DNA of 64,000 bases from Schlegelella_A sp038231215. Its GTDB lineage: Bacteria; Pseudomonadota; Gammaproteobacteria; Burkholderiales; Burkholderiaceae_C. The DNA lies in assembly GCA_038231215.1 (NCBI GenBank), contig JBBRLS010000019.1, positions 11,699-75,698 on the forward strand, given 5' to 3'. The position numbers and the translations under genes are program-made. The notes under the pieces are model-generated. The model ran no database searches and had not been told where the DNA came from. It was given only the letters and a program-made list of their open reading frames with translations. Of this stretch, positions 57,629-64,000 are shown piece after piece (the stretch's first letter is position 1; the number at the start of each line of letters is the position of its first letter).

Positions 57629-58089
57629 AGCCGCGCCACAAGCGACTCGCCGTGGCCGGCGCCATCGTCGCCGCCGCCGGCGCCGCGACGGCGCTGGTGC
57701 TCAACGCCTTTCAGAGCAACCTCGTCTTCTTCTATTCGCCTTCGCAAGTGGTGGCGCACGAGGCGCCGAGCATGCGCACCTTCCGCATCGGCGGTCTCGT
57801 CGAGCGCGGCACCGTCAAGCGCGAGGGCACGAGCGTGAGCTTTATCGTCACCGACACCGCGAAGTCGATCCCGGTGCGCTTCACCGGCATCCTTCCCGAC
57901 CTGTTCAAGGAGGGCAAGGGCGTGGTCGCGCAAGGGCAACTCCAGGACGGCGTGTTCGTCGCCCGCGAGGTACTGGCCAAACACGACGAGAACTACATGC
58001 CGCCCGAGGCCGCCGAGGCCTTGAAGCGCGCCCAGCAAGGCAACCCCAAGCTGGCGGAGACGATCTCGGCCGAGCCGATGCGAAAGTGA
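57625..58089 (+). CDS. ccmE: Cytochrome c maturation haem chaperone CcmE
   Basis: A 154-residue periplasmic haem chaperone with an N-terminal signal anchor (about residues 7-28). The OB-fold core includes FRIGGLVERGTVKREG and VRFTGILPDLFKEG. The covalent haem site is the His in KHDENYMPPE near residue 123. It is encoded between ccmD and ccmF as usual. Confidence 0.96.
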   Translation: MKPRHKRLAVAGAIVAAAGAATALVLNAFQSNLVFFYSPSQVVAHEAPSMRTFRIGGLVERGTVKREGTSVSFIVTDTAKSIPVRFTGILPDLFKEGKGVVAQGQLQDGVFVAREVLAKHDENYMPPEAAEALKRAQQGNPKLAETISAEPMRK

Positions 58090-58093
58090 TTCG

Positions 58094-60079
58094 ATGATTC
58101 CCGAACTTGGCCACTTTCTGCTCTGGATCGCCCTCGGCGTCTCGGCCGTGCTCGGCACGCTGCCGCTCGCTGGCGCGGCGAAGAATCGCCTCGACTGGAT
58201 GGCGCTGGCTCGGCCCTGCGCACGACTGCTGTTCGCGCTCGTCGCGATCGCCTTCTTCTGCCTCGCGCTCGCGTTCGTCGGCAACGATTTCTCGGTGCTC
58301 TACGTCGCCACCAACTCGAACCGCTCGCTGCCCGTCTACTACCGCTTCGCCGCGGTTTGGGGTGGGCACGAAGGCTCGATCCTGCTCTGGCTGCTGATGC
58401 TCACGTTCTGGACGATCGCGGTCGCGCAGTTCAGCCGGCACCTGCCCGAGAAGGTCGTGTCGCGCATCCTCGCCGTGATGGGCTGGCTCTCGTTCGGCTT
58501 CCTGCTCTTTCTGCTCGTGACGTCGAATCCGTTCGACCGACTCCTGCCGGTTCCCGCCGATGGCCGCGACCTGAACCCGCTGCTGCAAGACCCGGGCATG
58601 GTCATCCACCCGCCCATGCTCTACATGGGCTACGTCGGCCTCTCGGTGGCGTTCTCGTTCGCCGTCGCCGCGCTGATCGGTGGCAACCTCGACGCGCAAT
58701 GGGCGCGCTGGACGCGACCGTGGACGACGGCCGCCTGGATCTTCCTCACGATCGGCATCGCGCTCGGCAGCGGCTGGGCCTACTACGAGCTCGGCTGGGG
58801 CGGCTGGTGGTTCTGGGACCCTGTCGAGAACGCCTCGTTCATGCCCTGGCTGGTGGCGACGGCGCTGATCCATTCGCTCGCCGTCACCGAGAAGCGCAAC
58901 AGCTTCAAGTCGTGGACCGTGCTGCTCGCGATCCTTGCCTTCTCGCTCTCGCTGCTCGGCACCTTCCTGGTCCGCTCGGACGTGCTCTCGTCGGTGCATG
59001 CCTTCGCCACCGATCCGCGGCGCGGCCTCTTCATCCTTGCCTGTCTCGTCATCGTCATCGGCTCGTCGCTTGCGCTCTATGCGTGGCGCGCACCCACGGT
59101 CGGACTCGGCGCGCGATTCGGCCTGCTCTCGCGCGAGTCGCTGCTGCTCGGCAACAACGTCCTGCTCGTCGTCGCGTGCGGCGCGGTGCTGCTCGGCACG
59201 CTCTATCCGCTCGCCCTGGACGCGCTCGGCCTCGGCAAGATCTCGGTCGGGCCGCCCTATTTCGACACCGTGTTCGTTCCCTTGCTCACGCCGCTCGTCT
59301 TCCTGATGGGCGTCGGCCCGCTGGCGCGCTGGAAGCAGGCCGAGCTGCCCGACCTCGCGTCGCGCCTCAAATGGGCCGCGGGTGCCGCCGTCGTCGCGGC
59401 GCTCGCCACGGCGTGGCTGAAGGGCGGCATCGGCGGCGTCGGCGTCCTCGGTTTGCTGATGGCGTTCTGGATCATCGCCTCGCTCGCCACCGACCTCGTC
59501 GAGCGGCTGCGCCCGGCCGGTGGCCTGCGCACTGGCGTGCTGCATCGTGCCCGGCAGATCCCGCGCGCCACGGCCGGCATGATGCTCGCCCACCTCGGCA
59601 TCGCCATCTTCATCTTCGGCGTGACCTTCGTGAAGACCGGCGAGGTCGAGCGAGACGTCAAGATGCAGACCGGCGACACGACCGAGATTCGCGGCATGGT
59701 CTTCACTTTCCGCGGCGTACGCGAAGTGTTCGGCCCCAACTATCGCGCCGCGCAGGGCCAGATCGACGTCACCGAGAACGGCAAGCCGATCGCCACGCTG
59801 CGCCCCGAGAAGCGCTTCTATCCAGCGTCGCAATCGACGATGACGGAGGCCGCCATCGAGCCCGGCCTGACGCGCGACCTCTACGTGTCGCTCGGCGAGG
59901 CGGTCGCGGGCGGCGCCTGGATCGTGCGCGTCTACCTCAAACCCTTCGTCGACTGGATCTGGGGCGGCTGCCTCGTCATGGCGCTCGGCGGCCTGCTCGC
60001 GGCGAGCGATCGCCGCTATCGGGCCAAGGTGCGGCAGACGGCCAATGCGGGCGCGTCGACGAGCGCGGCCCCCGCATGA
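58094..60079 (+). CDS. ccmF: Cytochrome c haem lyase subunit CcmF
   Basis: A 661-residue membrane protein with about 14-15 spans that joins haem from CcmE to apocytochromes. The WWD-type motif GWGGWWFWDPVENASFMPWL lies near residues 234-253. Conserved His residues are in WGGHEGSILLW (about 93) and VIHPPMLYMGYVG (about 172). A large periplasmic loop lies near the C-terminus (about 510-610). The end overlaps the ccmG ATG. Confidence 0.96.
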   Translation: MIPELGHFLLWIALGVSAVLGTLPLAGAAKNRLDWMALARPCARLLFALVAIAFFCLALAFVGNDFSVLYVATNSNRSLPVYYRFAAVWGGHEGSILLWLLMLTFWTIAVAQFSRHLPEKVVSRILAVMGWLSFGFLLFLLVTSNPFDRLLPVPADGRDLNPLLQDPGMVIHPPMLYMGYVGLSVAFSFAVAALIGGNLDAQWARWTRPWTTAAWIFLTIGIALGSGWAYYELGWGGWWFWDPVENASFMPWLVATALIHSLAVTEKRNSFKSWTVLLAILAFSLSLLGTFLVRSDVLSSVHAFATDPRRGLFILACLVIVIGSSLALYAWRAPTVGLGARFGLLSRESLLLGNNVLLVVACGAVLLGTLYPLALDALGLGKISVGPPYFDTVFVPLLTPLVFLMGVGPLARWKQAELPDLASRLKWAAGAAVVAALATAWLKGGIGGVGVLGLLMAFWIIASLATDLVERLRPAGGLRTGVLHRARQIPRATAGMMLAHLGIAIFIFGVTFVKTGEVERDVKMQTGDTTEIRGMVFTFRGVREVFGPNYRAAQGQIDVTENGKPIATLRPEKRFYPASQSTMTEAAIEPGLTRDLYVSLGEAVAGGAWIVRVYLKPFVDWIWGGCLVMALGGLLAASDRRYRAKVRQTANAGASTSAAPA

Positions 60080-60606
60080 AGCGACTCTGGTTCCTGATCC
60101 CGCTCGCGGTGTTCTTCGCCCTCGCGACGATGCTCGCCTTCGGACTGAAGCTCGATCCGCACGAGGTCCCGTCGCCGCTGATCGACAAGCCGGCGCCGAA
60201 ATTCGCGCTGACCCGCCTCGACGACGCGTCCAGGACGATCAGCCTCGACGACATGCGCGGCAAGGTCTGGATGCTCAACGTCTGGGCCTCGTGGTGCGTC
60301 GCCTGCCGTGAAGAGCATCCGCTGCTCGTCGAGTTCTCGAAGCGGCGCGTCGTGCCGATCTACGGCCTCAACTACAAGGACCAGCGCAGCGATGCCAACG
60401 GCTGGCTCTCGCGCTTCGGCAATCCCTACGACGCATCGCTGTTCGACAACGAAGGCCGGGTCGGCATCGACTTCGGGGTCTACGGCGTTCCCGAGACCTT
60501 CGTGATCGACCAGAACGGCGTGATCCGCATGAAGCACATCGGCCCGCTCACCCCCGAAGTGATCGCGACCAAGATCGAGCCGCTGCTCAAGAAGCTCGAT
60601 GCTTGA
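60076..60606 (+). CDS. ccmG: Thiol:disulfide interchange protein CcmG/DsbE
   Basis: A 176-residue membrane-anchored thioredoxin-like protein that reduces apocytochrome thiols. The active site is WASWCVACREE (about residues 72-82), with the cis-Pro loop in YGVPETFVID. An N-terminal anchor spans residues 4-24. It overlaps both ccmF and ccmH by a few bases. Confidence 0.95.
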   Translation: MKRLWFLIPLAVFFALATMLAFGLKLDPHEVPSPLIDKPAPKFALTRLDDASRTISLDDMRGKVWMLNVWASWCVACREEHPLLVEFSKRRVVPIYGLNYKDQRSDANGWLSRFGNPYDASLFDNEGRVGIDFGVYGVPETFVIDQNGVIRMKHIGPLTPEVIATKIEPLLKKLDA

Positions 60607-61078
60607 GCGGGTCTGCAAGCTGACCGTCGCCGCAGCGCTGGCGCTGGCGTCCCTCGCGGCCGCGGCGAAAGAAGCGGCACCCGAGGCGGCCGACCCTGCG
60701 CTGGAGTCGCGTATGGCGCGCATCACCTCCGAGCTGCGCTGCCTCGTTTGCCAGAACCAGACCATCGCCGACTCGAACGCCGACCTCGCCGTCGACCTGC
60801 GCAAGCAGACGCGCGAGCTCCTGAAGCAGGGCAAGACCGACCGCGAAGTCGTCGAGTACATGACGGCGCGCTACGGCGACTTCGTGCTCTACCGGCCGCC
60901 TCTGCAAGCGAACACCGCGTTGCTCTGGTTCGGCCCGGCGGCGATGCTCCTGGGCGGCGCCGCGGTACTCCTCATCGTCCTGCGGCGCCGCACGCGCCTG
61001 GCCGACGCCGCCTTCGAGCCCGACAGTGAAGACGAAGCGGCCGATGAAGCGGTCACGGCCGCGATGAGCAAGCCTTGA
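60599..61078 (+). CDS. ccmH: Cytochrome c maturation protein CcmH
   Basis: A 159-residue thiol-oxidoreductase component of the haem lyase. The redox motif LRCLVCQNQTIADSNADLA lies near residues 46-64 after a signal peptide ending near AAAA. One membrane anchor lies at about 107-128, then a charged tail. CcmI is a separate protein here, so this is the short form of CcmH. Confidence 0.95.
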   Translation: MLERVCKLTVAAALALASLAAAAKEAAPEAADPALESRMARITSELRCLVCQNQTIADSNADLAVDLRKQTRELLKQGKTDREVVEYMTARYGDFVLYRPPLQANTALLWFGPAAMLLGGAAVLLIVLRRRTRLADAAFEPDSEDEAADEAVTAAMSKP

Positions 61079-62274
61079 TGGCCGGCGACGACTTCTTCGC
61101 GACGGCACGTGGCCGATTGCTCCAGCTCAAGACCTTGCACGACGCCGGCAAGTTGGACGCCGCGACCTACGACGCCGAGCGACGCGCCATCGAGCGGGAG
61201 TTCGGCGATCGTCTGGCCGGTGTGGCCACGTCGGCGTCCCCGACCGAGCTCAAGGTAAGGCCTTCGCGCCGACTCGTGGCGGGCCTGAGCGTCGCCGTGC
61301 TCGCTCTGGCCGTCGTCGGCTACTGGAAGACGGGTTCGCCATCGCTGCTCGGTGCCCGGGCGACGGTCGCGAGCGCGCCGGATGCCGTCGCCCCGAGTGC
61401 AGCGGCGAGCGACGCCGGCGCCAGTGGCCTGCAGCAGATCGCGGCGATGGTCGACAAGCTCGCTGCGCGGATGAAGGATCACCCCGACGACGCCGAAGGC
61501 TGGACCATGCTGGCGCGCTCGTACACCGTGCTCGGCCGCTTCGCCGACGCGCTGCCGGCGTATGCGCGTGCCGTCGAGCTGGTGCCGAAGAACGCGACCC
61601 TGCTCTCGGACTACGCCGACGCCGTTGCAGCCACCAAGGGCACGGCGAACAATCCGCAATCGATGGCACTGGTCGAGCGCGCCCTCGCCATCGATCCCGA
61701 CCATCCGAAAGCGCTCGCGCTCGCCGGCACGGCCCTGTACGACCGCGGTGACTACGCCGGCGCCGTCGCGCGCTGGCAGAAGATCGCCGACAAGCTGCCG
61801 CCGGGCAGCGAGCTCGCCAGGCAGGTGCTGGCCAGCATCGCCGAGGCGCGCGAGCACGCGACGGCGAGCGGCGCGCCGGTTCCGCCGGCCGCCTCGACCG
61901 CGACTGCGGTAGCTCCCCCCGTTACCGCACTGACAGGCACCGTCACGCTCGACGCGTCCCTCGCTGCCAAGGCGTCGCCCGGCGACACCGTGTTCGTGTT
62001 CGCGCGCGCCGCCAGCGGTGGCCGCATGCCGCTCGCGGTACAGCGTGCGAAGGTCGCCGACCTGCCACTCGCCTTCCGCCTCGACGACAGCATGGCGATG
62101 GCGCCGGGTGCCACGCTCTCGGGCGCGAAGCAGGTGATCGTCGGCGCGCGCATCAGCAAGAGCGGCAACGCGATTCCTCAGGCCGGCGACCTGTCGGGCG
62201 AGCTGGCTCCGGTGGCACCGGGTGCGAGCGGCGTGGCGATCCGCATCGATCGCGTCGTCGGCGCCGGGCCTTGA
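61078..62274 (+). CDS. ccmI: Cytochrome c maturation protein CcmI (TPR)
   Basis: A 398-residue apocytochrome chaperone. One N-terminal span lies at about residues 62-82 after a cytoplasmic segment. TPR repeats lie at about 125-240 (AEGWTMLARSYTVLGRFADA, then YDRGDYAGAVARWQKI). A C-terminal immunoglobulin-like periplasmic domain (about 280-398) follows an Ala/Pro linker. ATG 61078 is used; the TTG before it overlaps the ccmH stop. It is the last gene of the operon. The stop is seven bases from the gph stop on the other strand. Confidence 0.9.
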   Translation: MAGDDFFATARGRLLQLKTLHDAGKLDAATYDAERRAIEREFGDRLAGVATSASPTELKVRPSRRLVAGLSVAVLALAVVGYWKTGSPSLLGARATVASAPDAVAPSAAASDAGASGLQQIAAMVDKLAARMKDHPDDAEGWTMLARSYTVLGRFADALPAYARAVELVPKNATLLSDYADAVAATKGTANNPQSMALVERALAIDPDHPKALALAGTALYDRGDYAGAVARWQKIADKLPPGSELARQVLASIAEAREHATASGAPVPPAASTATAVAPPVTALTGTVTLDASLAAKASPGDTVFVFARAASGGRMPLAVQRAKVADLPLAFRLDDSMAMAPGATLSGAKQVIVGARISKSGNAIPQAGDLSGELAPVAPGASGVAIRIDRVVGAGP

Positions 62275-62281
62275 GGGCGCT

Positions 62282-62965
62282 TCAGCCGAGCACGTAGTCC
62301 GCAACCTCGTCGAGGCTTGCGAACACCCGGTCGGGACGCGCCTGCTCGATCGGCTCGCCGCGGTTGTAGCCGTACGGCACCACCCAGGCGGCGACGCCGG
62401 CGTTTTGCGCCGCGGCGACGTCGATGCGAGAGTCTCCGACATGCGCCGTTCGCGCCGGCTCGCCGCCCAGCATCGCGACGACGTGCGCGAGGACACGCGC
62501 ATCGGGCTTCTTCACGGCCAGGGTGTCGCCAGCGACGAGCAGGTCGAACGCGTCCTGCATGCCGCATGCGGCGAGTACGCTGCGGCTGAAGCGCTCCTCT
62601 TTGTTGGTGACGCAGGCGAGGCGGAGGCCGCCGGCGCGCAGCCGCGCCAGCGCCGGCCCTGCCGAGGGGTAGGCCCGGCACGACGTGCCGACCGTTGCCG
62701 CGTAGTGATGCGCGAAGCGGCGGTAGGCGAGATCTTCGTCGGTGACGGCGCGGTCGCCGATCGCATCGCCCGGCGTCGTGCGCACGAGATCGTGCATCAG
62801 TTGCCGACCACCCACGCCGATCAGGTTCGCGACCTCGGTCGGCGTTCGGCGCGCCAGACCGAGATCGCGGAGCGCGAGGTTCGCCGCCTCGGCGATCTCG
62901 CCGGCCGTGTCGATGAGCGTGCCGTCGAGATCGAAGCCGAGAATCGAATATCGCGTACCGGTCAC
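62282..62965 (-). CDS. gph: Phosphoglycolate phosphatase
   Basis: A 227-residue HAD-family phosphatase that removes phosphoglycolate formed by Rubisco oxygenation or DNA repair. Motif I is FDLDGTLIDT (about residues 11-20), motif II lies in ACVTNKEE, motif III is a Lys in VKKPDARVL, and motif IV is HVGDSRIDV. The start is a GTG at 62965 (TGTRYSILGF); upstream sequence overlaps the HiPIP gene region and is unconserved. Confidence 0.92.
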   Translation of the reverse strand: MTGTRYSILGFDLDGTLIDTAGEIAEAANLALRDLGLARRTPTEVANLIGVGGRQLMHDLVRTTPGDAIGDRAVTDEDLAYRRFAHHYAATVGTSCRAYPSAGPALARLRAGGLRLACVTNKEERFSRSVLAACGMQDAFDLLVAGDTLAVKKPDARVLAHVVAMLGGEPARTAHVGDSRIDVAAAQNAGVAAWVVPYGYNRGEPIEQARPDRVFASLDEVADYVLG

Positions 62966-62987
62966 CGGAGCCCGGCGCGATGGACGA

Positions 62988-63302
62988 TCACGCCACCTTC
63001 TTGGCCCAGGCGCTGCACCATCCAGCGGCAAAGACCTGCTTGCCGCCGAGGACCGGGCACGCGCCACTCGCGCTGCCCGGCTTGCCTTGATAGAACTGGC
63101 AGTTGCCGCAGACCTGCCCCGGCGCATAGCTCGCGTACTTCGCCTTGTTCACCCGGCTTGCATCGGCCACGTAGCCGAGCGCGGCGGCCTGCGCATCCTT
63201 CTCGTCGACCTTCGGCGGGTCGGCTGCCAGCGCGTCGCGACCCGCGAGCAAGACGGCACCCGAGCAGGCTGCCAGGCGTATGAAATGGCGCCGTGAATTC
63301 AT
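62988..63302 (-). CDS. hip: High-potential iron-sulfur protein (HiPIP)
   Basis: A 104-residue periplasmic [4Fe-4S] electron carrier. A twin-arginine signal (SRRHFIRLAACSGAVLLAG) ends near ALA (about residue 26). The four cluster Cys lie in CGNC, GACPVLGG and GWCSAWAKK, with the HiPIP spacing. In Rubrivivax and related bacteria HiPIP is the main soluble donor to the tetrahaem PufC. Its location next to ccm and the photosynthesis cluster fits this role. It lies 22 bases upstream of gph on the same strand. Confidence 0.95.
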   Translation of the reverse strand: MNSRRHFIRLAACSGAVLLAGRDALAADPPKVDEKDAQAAALGYVADASRVNKAKYASYAPGQVCGNCQFYQGKPGSASGACPVLGGKQVFAAGWCSAWAKKVA

Positions 63303-63355
63303 CGGGATCTCCGGGTGTCGTCAAGGATTCGGTGGCGCCCAGTCTAAGCGGAGCC

Positions 63356-64000
63356 TCAGCCGAATGCGGAATCGGCGCGCGCGCCGAAATGACCGCGCCG
63401 GCCGTCGAAGGCCTCGAGGCGCAACAGCAACTCGGCGAGGTCCGGGTCGCGATCGAGTGGATTGAAATGCTCCGTGTCGATGACGAAGACGGGCGCGCCG
63501 TCGTAGCCGTCGAAGAACTCGGCGTAGGCGTCGCACAGCCGCTCGAGATAGGCGAGGTCGATGCCGCGCTCCATCGTCACGCCGCGGCTGCGCACGCGTG
63601 CGAGCAGGGTGCGCGGCGCGGCGCGCAGCCAGATCACGAGATCGGGCTCGCGGAGCTGCGCGGCGATCGGCCTGTGCATCTGCGCATAGAGCCGATATTC
63701 GTCGTCGCTCAGGTTGAGCCTGGCGAAGAGCGCGTCCTTGGCGAACATGAAGTCGCTCACCACCGCGTGCGCGAACATGCTGGGCTGCGCCAACGCGCGC
63801 ATCTGCCGCTCGCGCTGGAACAGGAAGAAGAGCTGCGTCTGGAAGGCATGGCCCGCCATGTCGTCATAGAAGCGGTCGAGGAATGGGTTCTCGGCCGGCT
63901 GTTCGAGCATCGGATCGGCGCCAATGCGCGTCGCGATCAGGCGCGTCAGTGTCGTCTTGCCGGCGCCGATCGGACCCTCGACGGCGATGTGACGAAAGCG
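63356..64000 (-). CDS. Deoxynucleoside kinase family protein (N-terminus beyond window)
   Basis: The frame is open from the window edge to the stop at 63356, so the N-terminus is missing. The first visible residues are RFRHIAVEGPIGAGKTTLTR, which contain the P-loop of the deoxyguanosine/deoxyadenosine kinase family. Later landmarks are DRFYDDMAGHAFQTQLFFL, SDFMFAKDALFAR and a DRD-like lid region RSRGVTMERGID. It probably phosphorylates purine deoxynucleosides for salvage; the exact substrate cannot be read from sequence. An internal ATG at 63910 is after the P-loop and is not the start. Confidence 0.88.
   Translation of the reverse strand, partial: RFRHIAVEGPIGAGKTTLTRLIATRIGADPMLEQPAENPFLDRFYDDMAGHAFQTQLFFLFQRERQMRALAQPSMFAHAVVSDFMFAKDALFARLNLSDDEYRLYAQMHRPIAAQLREPDLVIWLRAAPRTLLARVRSRGVTMERGIDLAYLERLCDAYAEFFDGYDGAPVFVIDTEHFNPLDRDPDLAELLLRLEAFDGRRGHFGARADSAFG

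Noticed and set aside
1..64000. CRISPR arrays, tRNA/rRNA genes, insertion sequences, prophage
   Set aside because: No regularly spaced repeats, no cloverleaf candidates in intergenic gaps, and no transposase, integrase or phage structural genes were seen.
63911..64000. Start of the kinase gene at ATG 63910
   Set aside because: The P-loop GPIGAGKTT is encoded upstream of that ATG in the same frame, so the real start is outside the window.

Overview
The window is a very GC-rich chromosomal segment of a phototrophic betaproteobacterium of the Burkholderiales, closest in gene content to the Rubrivivax type. The basis is the operon rpsP-rimM-trmD-rplS with Burkholderiales-style neighbours, a purple-bacterial type II reaction centre with LH1, spheroidene/spirilloxanthin carotenoid genes, the aerobic cyclase acsF, and a high-potential iron-sulfur protein. 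Species cannot be fixed from the sequence alone. No tRNA, rRNA, insertion sequence, prophage or CRISPR array was seen.

Layout. 1-16.7 kb is ordinary housekeeping DNA: a DUF599 membrane protein (cut by the window edge), a DoxX-pirin pair divergent from a LysR regulator, gluQ, an FKBP, a transglutaminase, an RhlE-type helicase, orn, an M48 protease, phhB, rsgA, a CobD/CbiB-like protein, a CoA pyrophosphatase, rplS-trmD-rimM-rpsP, a broken GNAT gene, a TM2 protein, and a Pit phosphate transporter with its DUF47 partner. From about 16.7 to 55.3 kb lies one almost uninterrupted photosynthesis gene cluster. Its blocks are: (a) bchG-bchP-tspO on the minus strand; (b) a regulatory island with a stand-alone BLUF photoreceptor, a shortened ppsR and a small gene resembling an aerR/ppaA remnant; (c) plus-strand bchFNBHLM-lhaA-puhABC-acsF-puhE-crtIB plus three uncharacterised genes; (d) a minus-strand superoperon crtEF-bchCXYZ-pufBALMC-crtADC. 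From 55.3 to 62.3 kb is the complete cytochrome c maturation operon ccmABCDEFGHI. It is followed by gph, the HiPIP gene and a partial deoxynucleoside kinase gene.

How it works together. bchH, bchM, acsF, bchLNB, bchF, bchXYZ, bchC, bchG and bchP cover most of the path from protoporphyrin to bacteriochlorophyll a; bchI, bchD and the light-harvesting 2 genes must lie elsewhere. crtE, B, I, C, D, F and A cover carotenoids from GGPP to ketolated spheroidene/spirilloxanthin-type products. The puf and puh genes supply the reaction centre, LH1 and assembly factors. The tetrahaem PufC needs the Ccm machinery encoded next door, and the HiPIP is a likely soluble electron donor. PpsR-type palindromes (TGT-N12-ACA or close variants) sit in front of bchC, crtE and bchF and in the bchG/BLUF gap, often overlapping a sigma70-like promoter.

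Most unusual points: a second LH1-beta-like gene between pufB and pufA whose bacteriochlorophyll-ligand His is replaced by Gln; a PufC fused to an OmpA-like domain; a PpsR lacking the usual N-terminal domain beside a lone BLUF protein with AppA-like spacing of flavin-site residues; and a relic of a second crtI upstream of crtE.
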